Part shown: positions 23,418 to 35,450 of the stretch, one piece after another
Numbering within the stretch: the stretch's first letter is position 1
How the letters are laid out: each line of letters opens with the position of its first letter
Assembly: GCA_023376005.1 (NCBI GenBank)
Contig: CM042163.1
Coordinates: 3,213,915-3,277,914 of the forward strand
Reading direction: 5' to 3'
Length of the DNA stretch: 64,000 nucleotides
DNA from: Doryteuthis pealeii
Taxonomy: Eukaryota; Mollusca; Cephalopoda; Myopsida; Loliginidae
Position numbers and translations under genes: made by a program
The notes under the pieces: model-generated
Databases searched by the model: none
What the model was told of the DNA's origin: nothing
Seen by the model: the letters and a program-made list of their open reading frames with translations, nothing else

Positions 23418-24331
23418 TCTTATATTATAATGGAGATTGTGTGCTTTTCTGTCTGTAACCGAAACTAAATCACTACTCAATTCACAATTCCCTTTGTTTT
23501 TGAGGTCAAATTTAACTTGAATTTATTTTTATTTAAACCTCAATTATTAATAAAATTGTTTTACATTATTAATACTGTTAACCATATCTACATGATATTT
23601 ACCGCGTACCCCACTTGTACGGGTCAGGCACAAAGTCCCTATTAACGTGGGACCACCCACAAACCGAAGCTCATGGAGTGGCAGGTGAAAAAATTGCGTC
23701 GATCCCATCGGCATTCCCCCTCAAGGGGGGCGCCTCAGGCACTGGGCAATAAACCCAGCCCTGCTCCTTTAAATCAAGAGGGCAGGTGTTGCCTGGGGGG
23801 ATGGCCCCCTGGGATCGACGCTGTTAATTATATCAATGGTCCAGAGGCCGAAGCCACTGTTGACCATATCGACATACTCACAACATGCAATTATATTTAT
23901 ATATACAACAAAATAACGGTTTACAGTGTGAACGGGAAAGCTAATTTGCATATTGATATTAAAAATGTGATTTTATTAAATATGTGCTTAGTATTATTGA
24001 TTTCTAACTGTTTGGTTTTATTTTAATGAATATAAGCAAAAATCTCTTCAATGAATCTTAAATGAAATCCATTAACAAGAAAAAATAAGTGTAATTTTAT
24101 TCTTTATTTCCTAATTTAACTAAATAGTTAAATTAGAAAAAATAACAATGAAAGACGAGAGTGATGGAAGAGTAAATTTCAATTGTTCTATTTTTTCGAT
24201 TATGCTCCCTCTGTTTCAAATCTTTTTATCTGCATTCTTATTTAGTTTCATTAGACTTTCTAATTTAATACGATATTTATTACATTAAAAACTTAAAATA
24301 CTTGCGCCCGGAGGGTGCATATATTTGCTAG
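23418..24331 (+). mobile_element. Non-autonomous Helitron, family 1 (interrupted by repeat E)
   Basis: A|TCTTATATTATAATGGAG at the start; GCGCCCGGAGGGTGC and CTAG|T at the end. A 262-bp repeat E copy sits at 23594-23855 within it. Confidence 0.87.
23594..23855 (+). repeat. Repeat E (262 bp) inserted in a Helitron
   Basis: GC-rich element starting ATATTTACCGCGTACCCC. It is flanked by near-identical 20-bp copies of Helitron sequence (23574-23593 and 23856-23875, two mismatches), a long target duplication of the kind made by LINE machinery. Further copies lie at 46865-47145 (inverted) and about 33243-33475 (inverted, diverged). It is not a tRNA-like SINE that I recognise. Confidence 0.7.
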
Positions 24332-24359
24332 TACATCTAATGACAATCTATCTCTCAAC

Positions 24360-24368
24360 TAATATATA

Positions 24369-24411
<43 letters not shown>

Positions 24412-24424
24412 ATATATATAATAT

Positions 24425-24469
<45 letters not shown>

Positions 24470-24477
24470 TATATAGG

Positions 24478-24510
<33 letters not shown>

Positions 24511-24565
24511 ATAATATAATATATATATAATATATATTATATATATATAATATATAAAAATATAA
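24360..24565. repeat. (TA)n microsatellite, 200 bp
   Basis: TA repeats with single-base interruptions, directly after the Helitron end at 24331. Confidence 0.95.
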
Positions 24566-24569
24566 TATA

Positions 24570-25227
24570 ATTTGTAAACACTACACAGATCCGCCAAACT
24601 GGAAGTATCTTTCCCTCTACCTATATACATTGTACAATAATATCATAGAAATGTAACGTCCACATTGCACACCAACGCAATAAATAACACGTTCATTATT
24701 ATTAACAGCATATTTAAAAAATACATTTAAAAAATACATTATATTAATTTGCACATAACATACGTAACCAAGAATACCAAACACAAATACGCATATTTAT
24801 TTATACGCACACACGCGCGTGGAGACAATTATATCATCACAGCCTTCATACATTCCCAGCGCACACGCATGACATCACATACATACGCACAAACAAAAAT
24901 ACGCACACACGCGCGTGATACAATCATATCATCACAGCCTTCACGCATTTTCCACGCGCACGCGCATGACATCATACACATACGCAAACAAAAAAAATAC
25001 GCACACGTAGAAGCAAAAAAAACATTCCGCATCACGTAAACACGCAAACAAGATAATACAGTTAAAAAAACGCACACATTTGACCATTTACACAATTTAT
25101 GTCATTTTCAAAGGAACTTTTCGTCTTACCCGATGAATGCTTTCAGCAAGAAACCGCTGGTTGTAATACCGTTCCCGTAATTAAATAAATAAAAGCAAAA
25201 ACTTTTATTTGTTTTGATTTCTCATTG

Positions 25228-25230
<3 letters not shown>
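24570..25230. other. Unassigned; partial tandem duplication
   Basis: A segment of about 105 bp with CACACGCGCGTG, ATATCATCACAGCCTTCA and GCACACGCATGACATCA occurs twice (24805-24890, 24905-24985). No gene seen. Confidence 0.5.
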
Positions 25231-25265
<35 letters not shown>

Positions 25266-25423
25266 AATCCTAATGAGTCAGATATATCTACTAATACTTT
25301 CGCTTAGTTGCTCATCAGGGCAAGAATCTGACTCTGGTAGTATATATTTTACTAACAAATTATTTGCCGGGTTATTTTTCTTACCGCAAGCGTTTACTAG
25401 TAGGATTAGTATATATATATATA

Positions 25424-25652
25424 TATAATCCGTAAAGAAAAAGGCTTAAAAATCGGTCATTTTGCGATTATAGATCTATTTCTACCCACAAGTATCTGTG
25501 TATACCTATGATTTTCATCAGACTGCTAACTTTATTGAACATTAATTAGTGGTCTGATGAAACTCATAGGTATACACAGATACCTGTGGGTAGAAAACAG
25601 ATCTATAATCGCAAAATGACCGATTTTTAAGCCCTTTTCTTTACTAATTATT
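25424..25652. repeat. Foldback element, arms about 105 bp
   Basis: Left arm 25424-25530 and right arm 25549-25652 are reverse complements (GGCTTAAAAATCGGTCATTTT and its complement). Each arm has CTGATGA followed by a 12-bp stem and GAAA, but stems I and III of a hammerhead are not clear. Confidence 0.8.
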
Positions 25653-25781
25653 TGGCTCTGTTCAATAAAATTGAACATCGAGCTCTCAAATTGGACCTGA
25701 ACAACTCTAACATTCTGCTGTTGGAAGAAAGGTCCAACTTAGAATAATTCCTAATACCAACTTACCTGGTAACCCATCTAT

Positions 25782-25818
<37 letters not shown>

Positions 25819-25979
25819 TTTCGTTGAATTGAACAGACAATTCCTGTCTGACAAGTTTTTCGTCGATCCGTTCTAATCTTCGGGCCATCCTTCTGGTGTC
25901 TGGGTAGAATACATATATTGGCCACACGACGACTACATTATCTCGTAGATTAACCCTACACTTATCAGATTCCAGCTCC

Positions 25980-26340
25980 ATTAATCAACATCTTAAAACA
26001 CATTCATGCCCCCCTCTACCTACCGCAAAATTCTAACTGAAAATACACACGCACTACATAGAGAAAAAAACAAACAAAAACTTCAAATAATTGAAGTTAT
26101 ATAAAAAAAAAAAAAAAACTACCCTAAACAAAATAAAACTTTGAAGTAAGTCAACATATCCTAAAATGCTTATAATTTTCTGCCTACATTACTTCCATTA
26201 TTCCCCCCTCCTTATCACAACCTGTGCCCCCTCCAACAAAAAAAATCACCACTGCTTTGTTCAAACTACTACCATTCCAAAAACCTCCCACTACCAATTG
26301 ATATTACCTCCCACTAATTCTTGCTTCTACTCGTTCTCGT
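25980..26340. other. Loop of the 25817-26541 inverted repeat; unassigned
   Basis: C- and A-rich, poly-A at 26102. An open frame over 26166-26546 runs through the hammerhead-like block and has no recognised domain. Confidence 0.45.
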
Positions 26341-26375
26341 TAAAAACGAGACATGAAAACTATTCCATCGTTTCC

Positions 26376-26415
26376 CACCTGAGGATGGCAAAGTGTATTG
26401 CCGAAAGCGCTAGTG
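26376..26415 (+). ncRNA. Hammerhead-like motif
   Basis: CAC/GTG stem I, CTGAGGA core (26379-26385), stem II GGCAA/TTGCC, GAAA at 26403, palindromic stem III AGCGCT and site A at 26412. It lies in the loop of a long inverted repeat (25817-25912 with 26437-26541). Confidence 0.6.
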
Positions 26416-26599
26416 ACGAAACATTCGGTGGACTGGTATACCAGTTCCACCCTGACACCAGAAGGATGGCCCGAAGATTAGAACGGAATCGACGAAAAGA
26501 CTTGTCAGACAGGAATTGTCTGTTCAATTCAACGAAACCTGTATAAAAGAAAAAATGCTGCCTAAATACACTTATATATTATATATATTATATATATAT

Positions 26600-26633
<34 letters not shown>

Positions 26634-26634
<1 letters not shown>

Positions 26635-27267
26635 CTATATTTTATAATGGAGATTGTGTGTTTGTCTGTCTGAAGCCGAAACTAAATCACTACTCAAGTC
26701 ACAATTCCCTTAGTTATTGACGTCACATTCACCATAATTTATTTTTTTATTTAAACCTCAGTTATTGGTAAAATTGTTATACCTTATTAATACTTTTGAC
26801 TTTATCTACATTCTAATAACATGCAATTGTTTATATATGCAACAAAATAGCGGGTTACAGTGTGAACAGGAAAGCTAATTTGCATATTGATATTAAAAGT
26901 TTAATTTTATTAAATATGCGCTTGGTATTATTGATTTCTAATTGTTTGTTTTTTTCTTAATGAATTACTCGGGGATAAATCTTTAAAAAGAAATCCTTTA
27001 ATATAAAAAAAAAATAACAGTAATTTTATTCTTTACTTCCTAATTTAACTAAATAGTTAAATTAGGAAAATTCAGCAATAAAAGGAGGGAGTGATGGAAA
27101 ATGATGGAAGACTTAGTTTCAAAGTTGTTCTATTCTTCGATTATACCCCCTCTGTTTCAAATCATTTTATTTGGATTTTTATTTAGTTTCAAAATATTTC
27201 AAATTTAACATATTTCATTACATTAAAATTCAAATACTTGCACCCGGAGGGTGCATATATTTGCTAG
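26634..27267 (+). mobile_element. Non-autonomous Helitron, family 1
   Basis: Begins TCTATATTTTATAATGGAG within a TA tract and ends GCACCCGGAGGGTGCATATATTTG then CTAG|T. About 634 bp. Confidence 0.85.
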
Positions 27268-27631
27268 TATATATATATATATATATATCGTCAAGGGATA
27301 TAGCAGCCACTTCTTTATTCAACGCTGCTGACAACTAATTGTAAGAAGAGGCATTATTATTGCAGAATTTGTTTAAGATGATAAACCAATTCTTTACTTT
27401 TGTTGATAACAGATAACGATGATGAAACATGAGACCTCACACCTACCAGTCCGATGCTCTAAAGCTGGATCCTATCACTCATATATCCCCCCACCCACAC
27501 ACACACACACACACACGCTGACTTATCGTATATATACAGATCGTTTATAAAGTCATGCAGCAGTTTTTAAAAAAAGGAATCAGGACTTGACAAGGGTCAG
27601 CACAAAATCTGAAATTAACCCATTATATATA

Positions 27632-28264
27632 CTAGCAAATATATGCACCCTCCGGTGCAAGTATTTCAGTTTTAATATAATAAAATATCATATTAAATTA
27701 GAAAGGCTAATGAAACTGAATAAGAATTCAGATAAAAATATTTGGAACAGAGGAGGTATGATTGATAAATAGAACAACTTTGAAACTAAGTCTTCCATCA
27801 TTTTCCATTACTCCCGTCTTTCATTGGTAAATTTTCCTAATTTAACTATTTAGTTAAAATAAGAAGTAAAGAATAATATTACAGTTATTTCTTCTTGTTA
27901 ATGGATTTATTTTAAGATTTATCCCCGAGATTTTTGCTCATATTCAATAAGATAAAACCAAACAATTAGAAATCAATAATACTAAGCATATATTTATTAA
28001 AATCAATTTTTTAAGATCAATATGCAAATTAGCCTTCCCATTCACGCTGTAAACTTCTATTTTGCTGTATATATAAATACAATTGCATGTTATTAGTATG
28101 TAGATACGGTCAACAGTCTTAATGATGTAAAACAATTTTATTAATAATTGAGGTTTAAATAAAAATAAAATCATGGAGAATGTGATGTAAATAACAAAGG
28201 GAATTGTGACTTGAATAGTAATATAGTTTCGGTTACAGACATACAAACCCACAATCTCCATTAT

Positions 28265-28270
<6 letters not shown>
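27632..28270 (-). mobile_element. Non-autonomous Helitron, family 1, inverted
   Basis: Reads from CTAGCAAATATATGCACCC to CAATCTCCATTATAATA, the reverse complement of the other copies. The 5' TC end merges into a TA microsatellite near 28270. The 3' hairpin arm reads CACCCTCCGGTG, shortened by a base or two. It lies 365 bp from the + copy at 26634-27267, so the pair forms a large inverted repeat. Confidence 0.83.
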
Positions 28271-28302
<32 letters not shown>

Positions 28303-28349
28303 TATATATATGTGTGTGTGTGTGGTGTGTGTGTGTACCCACGCGCACG

Positions 28350-28917
28350 CATGTTTGACTGACACCGAGACCTCGTGCACACTTTGTAGCAATTCTCTAA
28401 CCCCCCACCCCGCCCATAGTATACAAACATTTGTAATCTTAAAGTTAAAATTATTACCCCCCCCCCTCAAATTGAATCGACAGTATCCATTCCCTTTACC
28501 ACCGCAACCCAATACACGTCGCCTTCTGACATCCGGCCCATGCCGAAAAATACACAAGCCCGCGCACACATATGCACGCGAATACAAACGCTCACACGTC
28601 CGCATTGATCAAAGTTACACATTCATAGAACAATGTATTATGTGTGTGACCAGTTACCCCTTTATGCTGTCCATAAACACTCTCATACATTCAAATTACC
28701 ACCACATACATACGCACATCACTTTATCCAATCACACACATCCCATGTCTATTGAATTTTCTGAAATTTTTTTGAATTCTTTTCCTTGCATTTGTAACAT
28801 CTTCACCTGACGATTGCCTCGCATAAAACCAATATGGTCGTGAATGTTCCTTTGTCACCAAATAAATAGATATGTAAAACCTTTATATATTTATTTTATT
28901 TATATATATTATTATAT

Positions 28918-28949
<32 letters not shown>

Positions 28950-29364
28950 AGGAAAGTTACTTACCGGTGAATTTGGTCACGATGGTTAGTAAGTGTAGAA
29001 TTCAGAGGGTAAGTCAGCGATTAACAAATGCAAAGTGCTCAATACTAAGTAGAGCAAATTTATTATAAAATGGGTACAAGAGATAACCTACTCGAGTTTC
29101 ACCATAAGGATATTCAGGGTTAAATCCACTGAATTAATCGAGATACCGATTAATAGCAGTCGATCTCACGTGTGTGGAATGTTCATTGTGAAAGAACGCT
29201 GACTTTCGATTAAAAAAAGATCTCACACCGGATGTTGATTTTTTTTTTGTGTGGGATTCGAAAAGTAAACAATAAGTTAGAATTGATTTGTGTTAATCTA
29301 TTTACTAGGATGCAGCTGTCTAAAAATATGGTGAAACTCGAGTAGGTTATCTCTTATATCCATT

Positions 29365-29390
<26 letters not shown>
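28350..29390. other. Unassigned; inverted repeat around 29080-29360
   Basis: GATAACCTACTCGAGTTTCACC (29081 on) recurs inverted at about 29329-29354, so another foldback element is likely here. TA tracts at 28905-28950 and 29370-29393. No gene. Confidence 0.5.
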
Positions 29391-29394
<4 letters not shown>

Positions 29395-29395
<1 letters not shown>

Positions 29396-29702
29396 AAAGT
29401 AAAGTAAAGTCGTCGGGGTGGCCTAAAGTCGGTATATAAACATATATATAAGTAAAAAAAAGTTAAGTCGACGGGGCGGTCTAAAGTCGGTATCAGCCAG
29501 TCAGCGAGGGAGTCTATCCCCTTTTCAATAGCGCTAGACCAATGAGATTGTTTTGGCGTCTGAGGTAGAGCGCCACACCTACCATCAGCTTCTTGCTTTA
29601 CTGCACAGATCCCTGTGCTACTCATAACGCTGAGTTGGCGAGGGCCGGTATCGAACTAGGAACTTTGTGGTTTCTAGCCGAACGCTCTACCGACTGAGCT
29701 AA
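29395..29702 (-). mobile_element. tRNA-derived SINE, family A, with duplicated 3' end
   Basis: Full family A body and head (GCCGAACGCTCTACCGACTG) at 29462-29702. An extra copy of the last 40 bases lies at 29395-29435. Confidence 0.83.
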
Positions 29703-29933
29703 GTAAATAAACACTGTTTATTTGATATGGCCTTTTTAGCCGACAATTTCTGGAGGATATGTGCTTAATTGAAGTCATACCTAATTTTTGAAAATGAATT
29801 AGTTAATAATTAATGAATTTTAGGCGGGCATATATGTTCAAATGTAAGGCTAAACGAATCGAGAAAATGTCATTTACGTTTTGATTTTAGACTTTCAATA
29901 CGACCGCCATCTTTGTAGGTACATTATAAATTA

Positions 29934-30469
29934 AGAAAGAAAGAAAGAAAAAAGAAGGAAAGGAAGGGAAAGATAGAAAAAAAGAAAGAAAGGAAGAAAG
30001 GAGAAAGAAAGAGGAAGAAAGAAAGAAGAAAGAAAGAAAGAAAAAAGAAAGAAAGAAGGGAAGAAAGAAAGAAAGAAAGAAAGAGGGAAGAAATAAGAAA
30101 GAAAAAAAAAGAAAAAAAAGAAAAACAAAAAAAAGAAGAAGAAGGAAGAAAAGAAAAAGAAAAAGAAAGACTGAAAGAAGAAAAAGAAAAGAAAGAAAAA
30201 AAGAAAGAAAGAAAGAAAGAGAAAGACTGAGAAGAAAGAAAAAGAAAGACTGAAAGAAAGAGAAAGAAAGAAAGACCTAGATAATGAACTGAATGGATAG
30301 AAAAAGGAAGAAAAAAAAAAAAAGACTGAAAGACTGAAAGACTGAAAGAAAGAAAAAAAAGAAAGAAAGGAGGAAAGAAAGACTGAAAGAAAGAAAGAAA
30401 GAGAGAAAGAAAGACTGAAAGAAAGAGAGAAAGAAAAAGAGAAAGAAAGGAAGAAAGAAAGAAAGAAGT
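29934..30469. repeat. (GAAA)n array between 52-bp direct repeats
   Basis: Purine-only array; the flanking 52 bp (29877-29930) recurs at 30472-30523. The array also contains GACTGAAA variants. Confidence 0.93.
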
Positions 30470-30909
30470 TTTGATTTTAGACTTTCAATACGACCGCCAT
30501 CTTTGTAGGTACATTATAAATTTGCTGCAAGACTTTATGGACACCCAGTTTATGGTCGAAGGCGGATTGATTCTTAGGAAAGGAAAAAGGAATAAGAAGG
30601 GTGGGAGAAAGGGAAGAAATAGGGAGGAGGGGAGGAGAAAAGGAGGGAGAGGGAAGGGAGGGAGAGGGAAGGAAGGGAGAGGAAGGGGGATTAATGGGTG
30701 GCGCACGTTGTTAATCGAAAATGGTTGAAGGTGATGAAGGAAAGGAAAGAGCAAGGAAGGGGGAAAAAAGGGGGGAATAAACATGAAGTAGTGAAATGAG
30801 CACTGCCCTCCCCCTCCCCCTCTTTTTACAGGTGGACATTTTAAGATAATGTCAGTCGTACAGCAGCCCGGTGATGATGATTGAAAATGTCTTATGAAAT
30901 CGCATTAAG

Positions 30910-30912
30910 ACC

Positions 30913-30961
<49 letters not shown>

Positions 30962-31328
30962 AAAGAAAAAGAAAGAAAGAAGAAAGAAAAAAAAAGAAAA
31001 AGGAAGAAGAAAGAAAGAAAGAAAGAATGAAAGGAAAAGAAAAGAAAGAAAGAAAGAAAGGAAGAAAGAAAGAAAAAGGAATGGAAGAAAGGAAGAAAGA
31101 AAGAAAGAAAGAAGGAAGGAAGGAAAGAAGGAAACAAAGTAGGAAGGAAAGAGAGAAAGAAAGACTGAAAAAAAGAAAGAAAGAAGGAAAGAAAGAAAGA
31201 AAGAATGAGAGAAAGAAAAACTGAAAGAAACAAACAACGAAAGAAACAAACAAACAAAGACTGAAATAAATAAATAAATAAAGAAAGAAAGAAAGAAAGA
31301 AAGAAAGGAAGGAAGGAAGGAAGGAATA

Positions 31329-31360
<32 letters not shown>

Positions 31361-31419
31361 CTGAAAGAAAGAAATCAACGAGAAAAGAATTAAAGAACGA
31401 AAGAAAGAAATCAACTTAA

Positions 31420-31471
<52 letters not shown>

Positions 31472-31510
31472 AAAAAAAAAAAAAGAAGGAAAGAAGGAAA
31501 GAAAGACTTT
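30910..31510. repeat. (GAAA)n array, 600 bp
   Basis: Purine-rich array with GACTGAAA and GGAA interruptions, the same style as 29934-30469. Confidence 0.95.
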
Positions 31511-31539
31511 TATTAGCTAACTGAGATTTTCCAGTGGGA

Positions 31540-32165
31540 ATTAATTGCTGCCATTTATATCAGCACCCAATAACGCCACTAGTAGTAGTAGTAGTAGGAG
31601 GAGGAGGAGGAGTTGTAAGAGGGGGAGGAGTGATGCACTTTACGAAGGTGTTTATTGTGAAGCCAATAAGTAATCCCAATATAATTGGTAATACTCTGGA
31701 ACTTTACCAGGAGAGGGGGAGGCAAGGGTCTGCCAATGTGTTGGACACTTCGGAGCATCTTTTAACACCCTTGACATTTCCCAGTTTGTTTGGGTTTTGC
31801 TTTATAGTTTTCATTTTCTGGGGAGTTTTTTTTTTTTTTTTTTTTTTGTGGGTTTTGGGGGGTTGGGGTTGCTTTTGGGGGGGTCAACGGTGTGGATCCC
31901 TCCCGAACGACTGTCAATACTCTGGAACCTTTTCCCAAACATCTACTAAAACCCTTGGATTCCTCCCATCATCCATCAATGCTTTGGACACTTCTCCCAA
32001 CATGTCCTATCAACATTCTGGATTCCTCCCAGTGTCATCCAATACACAAAACCACCCCTAACGTCAGCCAATACCCAGCTTATGTTACGACCATGTACTT
32101 CTAGCATTTGGCAATTCCAGGACACTTCTCTTTATCTGCTAAAATTCAGGACACTTGTCAATCTT
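31540..32165. repeat. Degenerate short-period repeat region
   Basis: (AGT)n and (AGG)n at 31580-31612, poly-T and poly-G in the middle, then irregular copies of a unit with GGATTCCTCCCA and GGACACTTCTCCCA. Open frames exist but are driven by the repeat. Confidence 0.5.
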
Positions 32166-32264
32166 CTTTTTTTCAAGAAAATATATGGTTTCAAGTAATT
32201 ATTCCTGTTTAGTTATAATAATTTGTTTGCATACGATTTTATAGTTTCAAGTATTCCAATCTAA

Positions 32265-32880
32265 TCTTATTATAATGAAGATTATGTGTTTGTTTGTCTG
32301 TAACCGAAACTATATCACTACTCAAGATCACTGTCCATTTAGTTATTATACATTACATAGAATCATTTTTATTAGAGCCTCAATCATTAATAAAATCGTT
32401 TATCATTATTAATATTGCTGGTCATTTCAACAAACTAATAACATGCAATTGTATTTATATATACAACAAATAGCGGTTTACTGTGTGAACGGCAAGTCTA
32501 ATTTGCATATTGATATTTAAGATTTGATTTTAATAAATATGTGCTTGGTATTGTTGATTTCTAATTATTTGATTTTATCTTAATGAATATGAGTAAAAAT
32601 CCCGGAGATAAATCTTAAAAGAAAGCAATTAACAAAAAGAAATAACTGTCATTTTATTCTTTACTTCCTAATCTAACTAAATAGTTAAATAAGAAAAGTT
32701 TAGCAAGGAAAGACGGGGGTGATGGAAGAGGAAGCTTCAGCTGTTATATTTTTCGATTATACCCCTCTCTGTTTCAAATCGTTTTATCTGCATTCTTATT
32801 TAGTTTCTTTAGACTTTCTAATTTGATATAACATTTTATGACATTAATACTTGCACCCGGAGGGTGCATATATTTGCTAG
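32265..32880 (+). mobile_element. Non-autonomous Helitron, family 1 (616 bp, complete)
   Basis: A|TCTTATTATAATGAAG at the start; GCACCCGGAGGGTGC, nine bases, then CTAG|T at the end. No ORF of note, so it depends on a helicase encoded elsewhere. Confidence 0.9.
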
Positions 32881-32934
32881 TACTAATAATTTTTTTAAAT
32901 ATCTACTTGACCCTTTTCTTAGAAAAAAAAAACT

Positions 32935-33112
32935 ACCTCTCCGATCAGAGTGGATCTGGAAGTAATAGCTATGAAGCAGTACGCCACACCCCGCAGATGT
33001 ACAGAACCAAAGCCTCGCTACCAATGACCCCACTTTTATGATAGGAGGGCTTAACCCCTCTATGGGGGATGCTGTCAACGTATACTAAGCTCCGCCGACG
33101 GGGCTATTAGAG
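32935..33112 (-). repeat. Family D repeat, inverted, partial
   Basis: GATCAGAGTGGATCTGGAAG, GCAGTACGCCACACCCCGC, TATGATAGGAGGGCTTA and CCGCCGACGGGGC are family D in reverse. Directly follows the Helitron at 32265-32880. Confidence 0.58.
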
Positions 33113-33242
33113 AGAAGGCTGAATGTATTGCCTTAACTTAGCATGACGACATGAAATCAAAATTAGGAAAGAATGAACGAGGAAAGACAATGTACCGCCA
33201 ACCAACACTGGAAGACAAGATTTGTCCTTTGCCGGATATTGA

Positions 33243-33475
33243 GTCGACTGTTAACAACAGACTAGATATACTAAGGTGGATTCCAGGGGATTGGCATCCC
33301 CCAGGCAACACCTTTCCCCTTGATTTAAATAGACAGGACCGAGTTTGTTCCCCCAGTGCCTGAGGCGCCTCAAAAGAGGAATGTCGAAAAAGCACCTATT
33401 TTTTAGCATTAGTCATGCATGAGCTTTGGTTCGTGCGCAGTTCCCCATGTTAATCCATCCTTGTGTTCAACTGAC
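33243..33475 (-). repeat. Repeat E, diverged copy
   Basis: Shares CCCCCAGGCAACACCTT, GTGCCTGAGGCGCC and GAGCTTTGGTTCGTG with the other E copies, at lower identity. Confidence 0.55.
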
Positions 33476-33689
33476 AAGCTGGAATGTCAGTAAATAAATA
33501 CTAAAGTAAGTTACAAATGTTGCAATATTTTGGTGTTCCTGGTTTGTGTACATCACGTGACTGAAGCAATTCAAGCTGCGATTGGGACTCATTGTGGCTG
33601 GTAGTATCGTGCCAGTTGGTGCGCTGACACGGTGCGAATTGTTTCACCGTGTTTGATCTTAAAGCCGAATAGATGAACGTGCAGTGTAA

Positions 33690-33955
33690 TCTAATTTGGG
33701 AAGTGAAGTCGCACTTGATCAGATTTCAGTAACCAGATGGTTCAAGAAATTTCGCTCGGGTTACAAGAACCTCAATGATCAGGCAAAGGTCAGGTTGGCC
33801 TAAAACCGTGAATTTCTACACCATGCTCCAAGCCATTGAGGCAAATCTGGTGAGCAGCATTTGGAGAGTATCAGGCGAGCTTAGCAACATCACAGTCCAG
33901 TTTGATTCGTTACTGTTACGACATCGGCAAAAGAATCCGGGGCTGCCGAAATGTA
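33690..33955 (+). pseudogene. Mariner-like transposase N-terminal fragment
   Basis: Across two frames the sequence reads VTRWFKKFRSGYKNLNDQ and GWPKTVNFYTMLQAIEANLV, SSIWRVSGELSN. This matches the helix-turn-helix region of mariner/SETMAR-type transposases (W-F-x-x-F-R-x-G, G-R-P-x-T, V-S-x-R-x-x-x-x-E-L). At least one frameshift lies near 33775. No catalytic DD(34)D domain follows; the sequence runs instead into a minisatellite. Confidence 0.7.
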
Positions 33956-33959
33956 TTTT

Positions 33960-34745
33960 ATGTTGTATATTGCAAAACTTTTTACATACCATAGTTGTAC
34001 CTCACGTTACCAAAATATTGCAAAACTTTTGACTCATTCCAGTTGTACATCACGTTACCAAAATATTGCAAAACTTTTTATTCATTCCAGTTGTACCTCA
34101 CGTTACCAAAATATTACAAAACTTTTCACTCACCCTAGATGTGCCTCACGTTGCCAAAATATTGCAAAACTTTTGATTCATTCCAGTTGTACCTCACGTT
34201 ACCAAAATATTGCAAAACTTTTTGACTCATTCCAGTTGTGCCTCACGTTACCAAAATATTGCAAAACTTTTGATTCATTCCAGTTGTACTCACGTTTACC
34301 AAAATATTGAAAAACTTTTTATTCATTCCAGTTGTACCTCACGTTACCAAAATATTGAAAAACTTTTTATTCATTCCAGTTGTGCCTCACGTTACCAAAA
34401 TATTGCAAAACTTTTGACTCATTCCAGTTGTACCTCACGTTACCAAAATATTGAAAAACTTTTGACTCATTCCAGCTGTACCTCACGTTACCAAAATATT
34501 GCAAAACTTTTCACTCACCCTAGATGTGCCTCACGTAACCAAAATATTCCAAATTTTTTTTATTCATTCCAGTTGTACCTCGCGTTACCAACATATTGCA
34601 AAACTTTTGACTCACCCAATTCTGCCTTACGTTACCAAGATATTACAAAACTTTTGAATCATTCCAGTTGTACCTCACGTTACCAAAATGTTGTAAAATA
34701 TTTGATTCACCCTACTTATACCTCACGTTATCAAAATATTACCAA
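33960..34745. repeat. 48-bp minisatellite (about 16 copies)
   Basis: The unit contains TTGCAAAACTTTTGATTCAT, TCCAGTTGTACCTCACG and TTACCAAAATA, 48 bp in all. Units differ by substitutions and rare 1-bp indels. ORFs across it are artefacts of a stop-free period divisible by three. It follows directly on the mariner fragment. Confidence 0.95.
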
Positions 34746-34829
34746 AAAAAATGTTCACTTCAGATGGAATGGTTTAACATTTTTCCTGAATGGATTTGAC
34801 TTCTCCCCAATTCTGAATAATTCTCAGAG

Positions 34830-34862
<33 letters not shown>

Positions 34863-34869
34863 GATATTA

Positions 34870-35450
34870 TGATGTTGTTATGTAATACTAACGAAGAAGA
34901 CGCGAGAAATTATGGCGAGGGGTTGATCCGTTGTTGGGAAGATGAGGCCGAGGGGCTGTTAGAGAGAAAGTCAATTTAATGGATTCAAAATGATAAATGG
35001 TGAAACCAAGCCCCGATGAATTCATCTTTTTTATTGGCTTATTTGAAAACTGACACGAAATGTGACGTAAGAGGCAACGTGCGATGAAATGAATACGGGT
35101 ACTTTGTTACCAAAGGCAACATTTATTTTTTTTTAAAAAAACAAAACTTTTTTTTTTTTTAATGTGATAATTTCTTAAAATAATTTATGAATGTAGCGCG
35201 TGTGCAGTTGCTGCAGTTGCGGGTCTGACTGAACTCTGTGTCATTCATAAAAGTGCATCTGTTATGTGCGTTAGTTAAAGGAATTCTAGTTATGTATGTC
35301 TGTCTGTCTGTCTGTCTATTTAAAGAGGTTGAACTTCGTCCCGTTCGGTGTCCAGCTAAAAGAATCGGTGTATCTGTCTGTATGCATACATGCATTTACC
35401 CAACCCCTCCGGCACGAACATGATGCGACTCGAGATGAATTTCTAAGAGC
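34870..35450. other. Unassigned
   Basis: Poly-T/A runs at 35120-35160, TCTG repeats near 35298. Short ORFs only. The 35390-35440 segment has a family B 3' end fragment (CCAACCCCTCCGGCACGA). Confidence 0.45.

Larger units (their letters stand above)
25817..26541. repeat. Long inverted repeat (arms about 100 bp, loop about 520 bp)
   Basis: GGTTTCGTTGAATTGAACAG at 25817 is complementary to the end at 26541, continuing through the block with CCATCCTTCTGGTGTC. The loop contains the hammerhead-like motif at 26376. Confidence 0.72.

Noticed and set aside
25276..25333. Minus-strand CTGATGAGC...GCGAAAG as a hammerhead
   Set aside because: Core and a possible long stem I exist, but stem II is only 2 bp and no stem III with a proper cleavage site could be drawn.
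25424..25652. Hammerhead in the foldback arms
   Set aside because: CTGATGA, a 12-bp stem and GAAA are present, but the stem is closed by an A-A mismatch and stems I and III are not found.
33951..34872. 220-codon frame with TSRYQNIAKLF repeats
   Set aside because: 48-bp minisatellite read in a stop-free frame; no known repeat protein family matches.
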